Source: Shimia_B sp038528385 (GTDB lineage Bacteria > Pseudomonadota > Alphaproteobacteria > Rhodobacterales > Rhodobacteraceae). From it: 64,000 nucleotides of DNA. The notes beneath the pieces were generated by a model. That model saw only the letters and a list, made by a program, of their open reading frames with translations, had not been told where the DNA came from and searched no databases. The position numbers and the translations under genes were made by a program. Positions 46,773-56,100 of the stretch are shown one piece after another. The stretch spans positions 248,001-312,000 of the forward strand of contig JBCBET010000001.1 of NCBI GenBank assembly GCA_038528385.1, given 5' to 3'. How positions within the stretch are numbered: position 1 is the first letter of the stretch; each line of letters begins with the position of its first letter.

Positions 46773-47546
46773 TCACGTGGGCACCACCTTGCGGTAGAGA
46801 TGCCAGGACGCATGCCCCAGCACGGGAAAGACCAGCACCATCCCCAGAAAGAGCGGGAGCATGGCCACGAAAGACGCCCCCGCCACGAAGAGCGCCCAGT
46901 AGAGCATGGCACCCTGGTTCTCGAGCGTGGCGCGGGCACTCGTGATGATCGCCGTCACCACGTCGATGTCGCGGTCCATGAGGATGGGCACGCCGATCAC
47001 CGAAATGGAGAACAGGAGCGCCGCGAGGGCGGCGCCGATCACGCTGCCCACGGCCAGCATGATCAGGCCCTCGGGCGTGAAGAACACCTCGAACGACGTC
47101 ATGACATTCGTCATGGACGCCGTCCCGAAGGAAACGGCGAAGACCACCCGCGCGAGCACCAGCCAGGCGAAGAAGAAGAAGACCACGAGGACCGCGAAGA
47201 GCGGCAGCTGGCCGTGTTGGCTCCGAAACCCCGCCAAAAGGATCGGGCGCAGGGAAAGCGGCTCCCCCGCCTCGATGCGGCGCGACATCTCGTAGAGCCC
47301 CACGGCCGCGAATGGTCCGAGCAGCGGGAAGCCCGCGGCGAGCGGCAGGATCCAGTAGCTCGCCCCGCCGCGCATCAGGACGAGCGTCAGCACGAGCCCG
47401 ATGACCCCGAAGACGGCCCCGAAGAAAAGGCTGTAGCCGGGCGCCTTCTGGAAGTCGCCGAGCCCGGCCTTGAGCGCGTCGATCACATCGCTCCGCGTGA
47501 TCGGGGCGACCTCCGGGAGCGGCGTGGTAACGGACGTGTCGGCCAT
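46773..47546 (-). CDS. DUF2189 integral membrane protein
   Basis: A 257-residue membrane protein with about six helices (SLFFGAVFGVIGLVLTLVL, LPLFAVLVVFFFFAWLVLA, LIMLAVGSVIGAALAALLFSI and others). The sequence PILMDRDIDVVTAIITS and the C-terminal HASWHLYRKVV match DUF2189. The ATG at 47546 is at the family start; the frame runs 25 codons further upstream. It has an FNR box 145 bases upstream and another just downstream, before ccoN, so it is likely expressed at low oxygen. Function unknown. Confidence 0.82.
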   Translation of the reverse strand: MADTSVTTPLPEVAPITRSDVIDALKAGLGDFQKAPGYSLFFGAVFGVIGLVLTLVLMRGGASYWILPLAAGFPLLGPFAAVGLYEMSRRIEAGEPLSLRPILLAGFRSQHGQLPLFAVLVVFFFFAWLVLARVVFAVSFGTASMTNVMTSFEVFFTPEGLIMLAVGSVIGAALAALLFSISVIGVPILMDRDIDVVTAIITSARATLENQGAMLYWALFVAGASFVAMLPLFLGMVLVFPVLGHASWHLYRKVVPT

Positions 47547-47690
47547 GGGCTGGACCTCTCGTTTCTGACCCTGCCCCCGGCGCGGCATCGCCTCCTCTCG
47601 CTGATCCCGATCGGACGGCATGCTGGCCCGGGACCGCAGGTCGGTGGGCCTGTTTCATCCGACCATGGGCGATCCGCACCGGGGGCGTCT

Positions 47691-47704
47691 TTGATCTGGA
47701 TCAA
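47691..47704. promoter_or_regulatory. FNR box between DUF2189 and hemerythrin-like genes
   Basis: TTGATCTGGATCAA is a second perfect TTGAT-N4-ATCAA site in the divergent spacer, 145 bases before the DUF2189 ATG and 92 bases before the 47796 leader ATG. It could control either gene or both. Confidence 0.88.
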
Positions 47705-47795
47705 GGAGCTCACGGCACGCCTCGGCATATCTGCTCTCAGGGTGGGCGGAGCCTCGCCCAGCGCGGGGATCCGCCGTGATCCTGAAAGGAGCGCC

Positions 47796-47867
47796 ATGTC
47801 GATCTCGCAAACCAGACGGCCCCAGTTCGGGCGCGGGCGGCACCATAGTGGTGCCGTCTGGTGGTGA
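47796..47867 (+). CDS. 23-codon leader ORF before the hemerythrin-like gene
   Basis: An ATG with a good AAAGGAG ribosome binding site opens a 23-codon frame (MSISQTRRPQFGRGRHHSG..., ending in two tryptophans) that stops at TGA in TGATG, so the next gene starts on the same bases. A perfect 7-base dyad lies inside it (47839-47855). It may be a regulatory leader peptide, or the true N-terminus of the hemerythrin-like protein severed by a one-base frameshift in the TGGTGGTGATGGTGGTGG run. Confidence 0.5.
   Translation: MSISQTRRPQFGRGRHHSGAVWW
47839..47855. repeat. Perfect inverted repeat inside the leader ORF
   Basis: GGCACCATAGTGGTGCC is a seven-base perfect dyad with a three-base centre. It could be a hairpin in the leader mRNA or a regulator site. 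It is not an FNR box. Confidence 0.6.
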
Positions 47868-48412
47868 TGGTGGTGGCCGGCGTCGAGCCGCTGGACCTGC
47901 CGCTCTTGCGGCTGGCTCGGCACGGCCAGCGCGTCCTCGACCTCTGCGATCTTCTGGAGGCCATCGCCGACGACCTCCCCCGCAAGACCATGCCCGTCTG
48001 GCGGGAGGTCGCACAGCTCTGTGGTACGATCGTCCCCCGTCATTACGACACGCTCAATAGGATCTTCCTGCCCCTGCTCCGGCGGCGCACGGCCGGAGAT
48101 GTGGAGTGCGAGGCGGTGCTCACGCGGCTTGAAACCGAATATTCAGACAGCAGCCACCGCCTGCCGGAACTCGTCTCGCTCCTCCACGACACGGTCAACA
48201 ATTCGCCGCCCGGCATCGACACCGAAGCGCTCGGCTTTGCCCTGCGCGGCTTTTTCGAAGCCATCCGCCGCCAGATGGCGTGGGAGATGGACGTGCTCAT
48301 TCCCCTTGCGCGCAGGCGACTGACCCGCGAAGACCTCGACGAGCTCGTGTCGTCCTTCGCCCGCCACGCGGTCGTGCCCATGGGGCGCGATCCGGCGGGG
48401 GGCACGCGCTAG
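47867..48412 (+). CDS. Hemerythrin-like (HHE) protein with degenerate iron site
   Basis: A 181-residue all-helical protein: PLDLPLLRLARHGQRVLDLCDLLEAIADDLP, RHYDTLNRIFLPLLRRR and MAWEMDVLIPLARRRLTREDLDEL fit the hemerythrin-like family in Rhodobacteraceae. Where active relatives have HxxxEE in the second helix, a His at the start of the third and an HxxxH-type pair in the fourth, this protein shows YDTLNR, a Tyr and IRRQ. Only two of the usual His ligands remain, so a diiron centre is doubtful. The ATG at 47867 overlaps the leader stop; a GTG at 47861 is the alternative. Three Crp/Fnr genes follow on the other strand. Confidence 0.7.
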   Translation: MVVAGVEPLDLPLLRLARHGQRVLDLCDLLEAIADDLPRKTMPVWREVAQLCGTIVPRHYDTLNRIFLPLLRRRTAGDVECEAVLTRLETEYSDSSHRLPELVSLLHDTVNNSPPGIDTEALGFALRGFFEAIRRQMAWEMDVLIPLARRRLTREDLDELVSSFARHAVVPMGRDPAGGTR

Positions 48413-48415
48413 CGT

Positions 48416-49147
48416 CTAGAAGCCTGCCCGCTCGGTGAGCCGCGCCCGGTCGATGGACACGATCTGCCTTGTCCCCTCGAACACGACGATCTCGTCTTTG
48501 CGCAGGCGCGTCATCTGGCGGCTCACCGTTTCGATGGTCAGCCCGACGAAGTCCGCGATTTCCGCGCGGCCGAGCGGTATCTCGAAGCTTTCCTGCGGGT
48601 GACAGCCGCGGCTCTGCACGCGGCGAGCGACATGGAGGAGAAAGCTCGCCACGCGCTCCTCGGCGGTCTTGCGGCCCAACAGCACCATCCATTCCCGGGC
48701 AAACCGCAGCTCGTCGAACGCCCGCCGGAGAAGGCGCGTTTCCAGCGAGGGGAAGCGATGCATGAGCGATTGGAAGCGGTCCCTGGAAAAGAGGCAAAGC
48801 TCCAGATCCGTGACCGCCTCGATCGTGTTGGGCTCCACGGCGCCGTCCTCTTCCCCCAGCGTCGAGCCCAGAAAATCCGATTGAAAGAGCAGGCCCACGA
48901 TCTGCGCGCGGCCATCCTCGGCGCCCCGGACGAGTTTCGCGACGCCGTTCGAGACGATGCCGAAATCGAGCGCCGCGTCGCCCTCCATGATGTAGGTCTC
49001 GCCAGCCGACAGCGCGCGCCGCCGGGCCAGCGCGTTCAGGGCCGAGACTTCCTCGATCTTGAGGGCGCCACAGATGGCACTGTGCCGGATCGTGCAGGTC
49101 TCGCACATGCCGGCCGTGGGGGGCGCCAGCGCTCTACCGCCGAGCAT
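48416..49147 (-). CDS. fnrL: Crp/Fnr-family regulator, FnrL type with Fe-S cysteines
   Basis: A 243-residue oxygen-responsive regulator. Cys15, Cys18, Cys26 and Cys118 match the four ligands of the FNR [4Fe-4S] cluster, which breaks down in oxygen. The DNA-binding helix reads IETVSRQM, whose Glu-x-x-Ser-Arg pattern recognises TTGAT half-sites, as found before ccoN. It is the strongest candidate activator of the neighbouring cco operon. It faces the hemerythrin-like gene tail to tail. Confidence 0.9.
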   Translation of the reverse strand: MLGGRALAPPTAGMCETCTIRHSAICGALKIEEVSALNALARRRALSAGETYIMEGDAALDFGIVSNGVAKLVRGAEDGRAQIVGLLFQSDFLGSTLGEEDGAVEPNTIEAVTDLELCLFSRDRFQSLMHRFPSLETRLLRRAFDELRFAREWMVLLGRKTAEERVASFLLHVARRVQSRGCHPQESFEIPLGRAEIADFVGLTIETVSRQMTRLRKDEIVVFEGTRQIVSIDRARLTERAGF

Positions 49148-49393
49148 GGGATGGACTGCTCCGTTTCGCGGAGGTGCTGGGTGTCAGGAGCGCGCGGGCG
49201 ACGAATTCGGCGCGTCGTGGGCGGCGGCTATGGTCGATTGGCATGGAGGTGAACCCGAACTCTTTCGACGCAGTTTAGCCATGCCGTGGAGACTTACCTT
49301 GCGATTCCGCAAGCTTGGAAGCCATCCGAGGCCGGAACGCTGACCCATTTCGTCGCATCACGTCGCTCCGCCGCGCCCGCACGGCGCAAAACC
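49148..49393. other. Spacer between Crp/Fnr genes with small hairpin
   Basis: 246 bases with no gene seen. A six-base perfect hairpin CTTGCG-ATTC-CGCAAG lies at 49298-49313. It should hold the fnrL-type promoter and perhaps the end of the next gene upstream. Confidence 0.5.
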
Positions 49394-50113
49394 TCACGCC
49401 GTGCGCCCGAGCGCGATCTCCAGAAGCGCGTCCGGGCGTACCACCACGATCCGACGCCGGCTACCGTGAACGATGCCCGCCTTGTGCCAACCGCTCATGT
49501 AGCGGCTCACGGAGTGCATGTTCGCGCCGGTGAGCTCGGAGATGTCCTGTCGCGTGACCGGAAACTCGATCTCCGTGCCATCGACGGTCTCGCGCCCGGC
49601 CTGCCGCGTCATGCGCAGGATCGCCAGCGCTATTCGTTGCTCGACGGGGCGCGTGGCCATTTCGACGATCTTGTCGCGCAGCTCGCGGGTCCTTGCGCCC
49701 AGCGTGCGTTGGGACACACGCAAAAACGTCGGCGTCGCCGCGATCATCTCGGGCCAGGCCGCGCTCGGCCAGGACAGGATGAGGCAGTCCGAGGCCGCCT
49801 TCGCCGAGACCGAATAGCTGTCGCACTCGACGGCGCGCGCCATCCCGAAGAGATCGCCCGGCCCCACATGGTGCACGACCACGTGGTCGCCGTCCCGCGT
49901 CGTGCGCAAAAGGCGCACGAAACCGTCGGCCAGAAGAAAGAAGGCGCCCGCCGCGTCATCTTCTTCGAAGATGGTGTCGCTGTAGCCAAAGCGACGGACG
50001 GTCGCCTGCTGAAGCACGCCGCGCACGTCGTCCCGATCCATGTCCTGAAAGGGGGGCATCCGGCCGACGAAGGCCTGGTCGAGGCCGACCCCCTGAATCT
50101 TGTTCTGTGTCAT
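49394..50113 (-). CDS. Crp/Fnr-family regulator without Fe-S cysteines (Dnr/NnrR-like)
   Basis: A 239-residue regulator with the cyclic-nucleotide fold and a C-terminal helix-turn-helix (TRQDISELTGANMHSVSRYMSGWHKAGI). It has no N-terminal cysteine cluster, so it is not an FNR oxygen sensor. The recognition helix lacks the usual Glu of the E-x-x-S-R pattern (here M-H-S-V-S-R), so its DNA specificity may differ. Dnr/NnrR proteins bind NO through heme; this is one reasonable class. An FNR-like box lies 182 bases upstream. The ATG at 50113 fits the family start better than 65 extra codons upstream. Confidence 0.82.
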   Translation of the reverse strand: MTQNKIQGVGLDQAFVGRMPPFQDMDRDDVRGVLQQATVRRFGYSDTIFEEDDAAGAFFLLADGFVRLLRTTRDGDHVVVHHVGPGDLFGMARAVECDSYSVSAKAASDCLILSWPSAAWPEMIAATPTFLRVSQRTLGARTRELRDKIVEMATRPVEQRIALAILRMTRQAGRETVDGTEIEFPVTRQDISELTGANMHSVSRYMSGWHKAGIVHGSRRRIVVVRPDALLEIALGRTA

Positions 50114-50294
50114 GTTTGGCTCACGCTTCTGTTGTCCGACCGTGCAGGGCGAGGGTCTGGCACGATCGGAAGCGGTGGCAGATCCTAGGAAGGCTGATCG
50201 TAGCGCGACCTCACCCGCCACGGGCGCCAATATTCGCCGTCCCGTGGCCTGCAAGCCTTCGCGCGCACTCTGCCTCCGACCGCCGTGGATGCAC

Positions 50295-50308
50295 TTGAGC
50301 GAAATCAA
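50295..50308. promoter_or_regulatory. FNR-like box upstream of the Dnr-like gene
   Basis: TTGAGCGAAATCAA differs from TTGAT-N4-ATCAA at one base. It lies 182 bases before the Dnr-like start at 50113. Next to it, GACGAAATTCGTC (50314-50326) is a symmetrical site. It suggests that oxygen control reaches the third regulator. Confidence 0.55.
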
Positions 50309-50350
50309 TTATTGACGAAATTCGTCGGCCCGGCTTCGCGCGCCGCACGA

Positions 50351-51100
50351 TCAGAAAATGCCGGCGCGTTCTGCCAAACTGTCCTCGTCCATGTCGACGA
50401 TGCGGCGGGTGCCTTCCATCTTGATGACCCCGTCGAGCCTGAGCTTGCTGATCTGACGACTGACGGTTTCCACCGTCAGGCCGATATGGTCGGCGATGTC
50501 GGCGCGGTCGAGCGGCAACTCGAACCCCGCCACGCGGCCGCAGGATTGCGAGGTCATGCGCCGCGACACGTGCAGGAGGAAACTCGCCACGCGCTCCGCG
50601 GCCGATTTGCGACCGAGAAGCACCATCCAGTCGCGCGCGACGCTCAATTCATCGAGCGCCAGCGCCAGAAGGCGGTTGGCGAGCTTGGGGTGACGCGCCA
50701 TGAGCTGGTCAACCCTGTCCCGCGGGAAAAGGCACAATTCCAACGACGTGGCCGCCTCAATGATGCTCGTGTTGGCGTTCGTCACCGCCCCGTTTGCATG
50801 ATTGCTCACGAAATCGGAAGGAAAGAGCAGGCCAACGATCTGTTGGCGGCCATCGGGCGAGCCCTTGACGAGCTTTCCGCAGCCGCTCGTCACGTTGACG
50901 AATTCCGGGCGGTCGCCCGTCTCGAAAGCGTGGAACTGCCCGCGCGTCAGGCCCTTGCGCGTGGAAATCGCACTGAGGTCCCTGAGCTCCTCGTCGCTGA
51001 GCGCGCCGCAAAGGCTGCTGTTTCGGACTGCGCAGGCCGCGCAGACGCGCGGCAGCACAGGCTCCGCCGTGCCGGTTGATTTGGCGTTGATATGGTCCAT
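50351..51100 (-). CDS. Second Crp/Fnr-family regulator with Fe-S cysteines
   Basis: A 249-residue FNR-type regulator with Cys20, Cys23, Cys31 and Cys123 matching the four cluster ligands, plus Cys74. The recognition helix (VETVSRQISKLR) has the same E-x-x-S-R as the first copy. It differs from the 48416-49147 protein in many positions, so it is a paralog rather than a recent duplication. It may overlap in target sites and differ in oxygen or redox set-point. Confidence 0.88.
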   Translation of the reverse strand: MDHINAKSTGTAEPVLPRVCAACAVRNSSLCGALSDEELRDLSAISTRKGLTRGQFHAFETGDRPEFVNVTSGCGKLVKGSPDGRQQIVGLLFPSDFVSNHANGAVTNANTSIIEAATSLELCLFPRDRVDQLMARHPKLANRLLALALDELSVARDWMVLLGRKSAAERVASFLLHVSRRMTSQSCGRVAGFELPLDRADIADHIGLTVETVSRQISKLRLDGVIKMEGTRRIVDMDEDSLAERAGIF

Positions 51101-51518
51101 ACACGCTCCCCCGTGTACGGTAGGAGCCGGGGACGGAGGCTGTCAATCGCGCGTCCGACGCGGTGGTCGCCTACCTGCATGGGTGGCGTGCGGAAGACAC
51201 TGGGCGGTTTGTCCTTTCTCGGGCTGTGCGAGCGATGCAGGCCTGCGTCTTGGGAATTGGCTTTCTGACGGAGAAACGGCTCCCGCAATGTGGTCTGGAG
51301 AGATCTGCGTCCGCCGCCGTGGCGAGCTCGGAAATCCTCGACGCGCCGACTGGACCCGCGTCCGCGACGTGCGTCCCGCGCGGCGGAGGCCAACCCGGCG
51401 GCAGTCGCTCCCCGCGAAAATCGCGCCTGACCCGCCGTTCTGCCCCTATCGGCTCCGACGTCTCCGAGCTACCGTTGCGGCGTGCCCCGCTAAATCCAAC
51501 CTTTGATATGACATCACC
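51101..51518. other. Spacer upstream of the second fnr gene
   Basis: 418 bases with no gene recognised on either strand. The sequence is of mixed composition and includes AT-rich stretches such as GGAATTGGCTTTCTGACGG. The fnr promoter should be here; no clear FNR box was seen. Confidence 0.5.
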
Positions 51519-51671
51519 ATGACGTCCCTCTCCACCATCCCGGCCCTCCTCGGACATGATGCGCTCCGGTTGCCCGCCGCGGACGAAGAAGGCGCCAGAG
51601 TTGGCGCGCCCGACACATGCACGGCTGCGGCCCACCCCACGGGCCGGACCATCCGCCCGGGAGGCGCGTGA
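51519..51671 (+). CDS. Small ORF coupled to the BKACE gene
   Basis: A 50-codon frame MTSLSTIPALLGHDALRLPA... ends with TGA overlapping the BKACE ATG (TGATG). No ribosome binding site is clear. It may be a small coupled protein or a remnant of a degraded upstream gene; no family was recognised. Confidence 0.35.
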   Translation: MTSLSTIPALLGHDALRLPAADEEGARVGAPDTCTAAAHPTGRTIRPGGA

Positions 51672-52510
51672 TGGGAGCGCCGTGCATCATCTGCGTGGCC
51701 ATCACCGGATCGGTTCCGCGCAAGGCAGACAACCCGGCCGTCCCCATATCCATCGCCGAGCAGGTTGAAAGCACTCAGGAAGCTTTCGAGGCGGGGGCCA
51801 CGATCTGCCACGCCCATGTCCGCAGTGAGGACGAGACGCCCACGAGCGACCCGGAGAAGTTCGCGGCCCTGAAAGAGGGCCTCGACAGGCACTGCCCCGG
51901 CATGATCCAGCAATTCTCCACCGGCGGGAGATCGGGCGCCGGGACGGAGCGCGGCGGGATGCTCCACCTGCGCCCGGACATGGCGTCCCTGGCGGTCGGC
52001 TCGAACAACTTTCCCAGCCGGGTCTACGAGAACCCGCCCGATCTCGTGTCGTGGCTGGCAGCGGAGATGAAGCGGCACGCGGTGAAGCCGGAGGTAGAGG
52101 TCTTCGACCTCAGCCACATCTTCCAGGCTGCGCAAATGCACGCCATGGGAGAGATCATGGACACGCCCTACGTGCAGTTCGTGATGGGCGTGAGAAATGC
52201 CATGCCTGCGGACCGTGAGGTATTCGATTTCTATGTGCGCACGGTGAAGCGGCTTTTCCCTGGCGCACCGTGGTGCGCAGCGGGGATCGGGAGACATCAG
52301 ATCATCGTCAACCATTGGTCGATCGCGGCGGGAGGACATGCGCGCACGGGGCTCGAGGACAATGTGAGGCTCGACCGCGATACACTCGCCCCGTCCAACG
52401 CAGCGCTCGTGCGGCGAACCCGTGAGATTTGCGAGCGCCACGAGCGCCCCGTGGCCTCCGTTGCGGAGGCACGGTCCATTCTCGGCCTCGAGGCGGGCGA
52501 AGCGCGCTAG
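51671..52510 (+). CDS. BKACE-family beta-keto acid cleavage enzyme (DUF849)
   Basis: A 279-residue TIM-barrel, zinc-dependent enzyme family that cleaves beta-keto acids with acetyl-CoA. The HAHVR motif (the zinc histidines, near residue 47) and the GLEDN loop (the Glu in the family active site) are present. The GGGAGG ribosome binding site six bases upstream supports the ATG at 51671. Known members act in carnitine and lysine degradation with a dehydrogenase and thioesterase neighbour; none is seen here, so the substrate is open. Confidence 0.88.
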   Translation: MGAPCIICVAITGSVPRKADNPAVPISIAEQVESTQEAFEAGATICHAHVRSEDETPTSDPEKFAALKEGLDRHCPGMIQQFSTGGRSGAGTERGGMLHLRPDMASLAVGSNNFPSRVYENPPDLVSWLAAEMKRHAVKPEVEVFDLSHIFQAAQMHAMGEIMDTPYVQFVMGVRNAMPADREVFDFYVRTVKRLFPGAPWCAAGIGRHQIIVNHWSIAAGGHARTGLEDNVRLDRDTLAPSNAALVRRTREICERHERPVASVAEARSILGLEAGEAR

Positions 52511-53148
52511 CGCCGCCGATCCGGCGCGCGACAGGACGGGGAGCGCGGTGCGTATCCTGGACCCGCAGAACGAGGCCATTGCTTGGAGGTGATGCTTTCT
52601 GGACCTCGGGTCAGACGTGAAAGAAAGCACTCCGCAGCTTGGGTCTTGCAGCGAACATCCCTGGGTTCGGCAGATCAAGCTGGGGGGCTATCTGCATGGC
52701 GGCCAGCGGAGTTTTAGAGCGTGCCGGCTCCGATCCTTTTCGGTCAATCGGCCCTAATTCAATGAGATGAATTCGCGCATGATCGCCGCACGAGAAAGCG
52801 GTCGCAACCGAGGCGCCGAAACCCAGGAAATCCTTTCAACTTCAGGGTGATTTTCACGGGAATTAAACACGCTGAAGGTCTGCCTTTTCGAGCCCTCGCC
52901 TCGTGATATTCTCCCCACACGGCCTCCTAAAATGTTGCATTAACGCAGAGACTTACGCCCCTTCTCAGCCGTTGCCCCAAGGGTTGGAGGCCTTTTGACA
53001 CGCGTCCCGCAGGAGAAATCTGTTGACAGGATGCAGGACTATCCGTGACGTTTTCGACATTGGTTGTTCCGTGAGCGTATCGCTGAGCATTATTTAATTC
53101 CGTATTCAGCATTTCTCCCGGGCAACTTTTCTGGTGGGGGAGCCGAAA
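52511..53148. other. Long upstream region of the RTX gene
   Basis: 638 bases without a gene. The region becomes AT-richer towards the RTX start (GGAATTAAACACGC at 52860 and TTATTTAATTCCGTATTC at 53091). It probably contains the promoter and a long 5-prime leader. No repeat or known motif was resolved. Confidence 0.5.
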
Positions 53149-56100
53149 ATGTCTTTGACGAAATCTCAATTCGATATTCTTGCTGCAGGTGGAAACGTGA
53201 GTTTCGGGTTGCCCACGGACCCCGGTCCGGGCAGCGCCGATGGCATCTTCTTCAGCGACTTCTTCTTTGATACCGCGACGGGCGATCAGGACACGACCGC
53301 CCAAGGGCTCAGCGCACTCACCTCGCTCGACGATATCTTCGAAAGGGGCGACAGCGCCGAGTTCATCATCCGCAACGCGACAGTCGATGTCGGCGACGAT
53401 TTCGGGCTGCGCGACGGTTTGGGCGGGCTGATCTCCATTTCGGGCGCGGCAGCTTCGCTGAACCTCGACGGCAACGGAGGCGGGTCCTATCGCATCCGCA
53501 TCGACGCCCACGATGCGCGGGACGTCTCCGGCACGATCTTCGTCAGCGATGGCGCCGACATCGTTTTCGGCAATGACGATCCTGGCACGGGCCGTGGCTT
53601 TGCCATCGGGCGCAACACAGAACCGGAGATCGACGGCGGGAGTCTTGTCCCCGGCGGTCAAAGCGTCGATGGCACCCTGGTGATCGAAGGCACGGGGACC
53701 ACGGTTTCCGTCCTCAATGCCACCGACGACCGGGGGGAGATGCAGATCGGCGTCGTCTCCGACAGCGAGGACGGCGTGGTCGACACCACGACCAACCGCA
53801 CCGCCGACGGACTCGTGATCGTGCGCGACGGGGCGGAGGTCAATATCCGCCAGTTCCTGAAGATAGGTGACGCCGACAATGTCGCCGGCGCGGAGGCCAC
53901 GGGCGCGCTCATCGTCGAAGGCGCGGGTACCACGTTCACGCTGGGCCAGACCGGAGCGCCCGGCAATGCGGGCTTCATGCGCGTGGGCGAAGAGGGCGGC
54001 ACCGGCTATTTCGTGCTGCGCGACGGGGCCGAATTCAACATCCTGCAAAGTAGGGACGACGCGGGCGGCATCCAGTTCTCCGGCTCGAGCAACGAAGCCG
54101 GCGGCGAAGGCCACGGCGTCGTCACCGGCGCGGGCACGCGCCTCTTCGTGGAAAGCGGCACCATCGAGGTGGGCCGCAACACCGGCACTGCGAGTTTCGA
54201 GGTCTCGGACGGAGCGGAAGTCGAAGCCAACAGCTTAAGAGTCGGGCGCGGCGGCACAGCGGAAGGGTTGATCACCGGCGCAGGGACCTTCGTGGACCTC
54301 ACCAACGGCGAATTCAACGATCTCGAGGTCGGCAATCTCGACCGCTTCAGCAGCGGCGTCAGTTCCGTCGAGGCCACGCTGACGATCAGCGACGGGGCCG
54401 TCGTGGATGTCGGTGGCTTCGTCGGCGTGGGCCAGATCCGCGACGATGTCGGCGGCACCGCCGATGGCACGCTCATCGTGGAAGGCGCGGACACATCCGT
54501 CACGGTGGGGGGCGGCGCGTCAAGCGAGGCGGGCTTCATGCGTGTGGCCGGCGGCACCGGGAGTACGGGCACCTTCACTTTGCGGGACGGGGCCGAGTTC
54601 ACCCTTCGGGAAAACGCGGTCTCGCAGTTCCGGGCAGGCATCCATTTCTCCGGCAGCAACGAGGATCAGGGCGGCGTGGCCACGGCGACCGTCACCGGGG
54701 CGGGGACTGCGCTAACCGCCGAGAACGGATTTATCGAGGTCGGCCGCAACGATGGCACGGCGAGCCTCCTTGTCTCCGACGGGGCGCTCATGCAGGCCCG
54801 CGATTTTGCAACGGCCCAGGGCGGCACGGCCACAACCATTATCGAGGGCGCAGGAACGCGTGTCATCCTGTCCGACGGGAACAGGGGCGCCCTGGATGTC
54901 GGTTTCGTTAATTTCGAGGACACAACGATCACCAACGTGGACGGCACCGTTACCATCCGAGACGGGGCAGAGGTCGAAGTGCGCAGCTTCATTGGTGTGG
55001 GAAGTGCCCAAAATCGCGATGGGGTCACCGCCAACGGCACGCTGATCATCGAGGGCAGCACCACCTCCGTCACCGTCGGCAGCACGAGCCGGACCGGGGA
55101 AAACGGCTTTATGCGGTTGGGGGAGCGTGGAGGGAACGGCGATCTTTTCCTGCGCGATGGCGCTGAGTTGATCCTGCTGGCCGGCGAAGAGTTCGGGGGC
55201 GGCCTGCAGCTGTCTGGATCGAGCGACGACGCGGGCGGCGAAGCCAATGCGACGATCACCGGCGCGGGCACCCGTCTGGTCGCGGAACAGGACAACATCG
55301 TCGTCGGGCGCAATGGCGGGACCTCGACCTTCACCGCCTCCGACGGCGCAGCCATCGAAGCCCTGTTCTTCAATGTCGGCCAAGAGGGCGACGGCGACGC
55401 GATCCTGGAGGGCGAAGGCACGCTCCTCGAGCTCTCGGGCGCGCGGGTCTCCGGCACGCCATTTGGCGCATTCATGACGGTGGGCCGGGACGCGGACGGC
55501 AGCGTCCTCGTCCGCGACGGCGCAGATATCACCATCACCGGAGACGGCGGGGATTTCCCGGGCTTCCAGGCCGGCCGCAATGAAGGCGGCGTAGGGGTCA
55601 TCACCGTGACGGGCGCGGGCTCCACCATTACCGTCGACGGCGCGGCCAATGTCGAAACCTTCGGCGGCGACCGCGGCTTCATGCGCGTGGGCAGGGAGGC
55701 CGGATCGGACGGGACACTCAACGTCCTCGACGGCGGCGTCGTCACGAATGACGGAGAGGGCCGCATCATCGTGGCCGAGCTTGACGGCTCCACAGGACGC
55801 GTCACGGTCGACGGTGCGGGGAGCGTCTTCGACTTCGGTGCCAGTGCGTTCTTCTCGCAGGACGCGCCCGCGGCCCGCGGCAACGCCATCGTCACGGTCA
55901 GCAATGGCGGATTGCTGCGCGGGGGCGAGATCACGAATAACGGGATACTCGACATCCATGGCGGCGGCACGGTCGAAGCCGATGTGACCAACGACAACAT
56001 CCTGCGGAGTTCCGGCGGCGTCCAAGACACGACGATTACCGGCGATCTGACCTTCCTGACCGGCGGCCTAGGCATCGATGCCACGGGCTTTGGCGCGTCC

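Noticed and set aside
51503..51516. TTGATATGACATCA as a possible FNR box
   Set aside because: The half-sites are not at the normal four-base spacing and the second half is incomplete.
53022..53050. TTGACA as a -35 promoter element before the RTX gene
   Set aside because: No -10 sequence at a workable spacing was seen.
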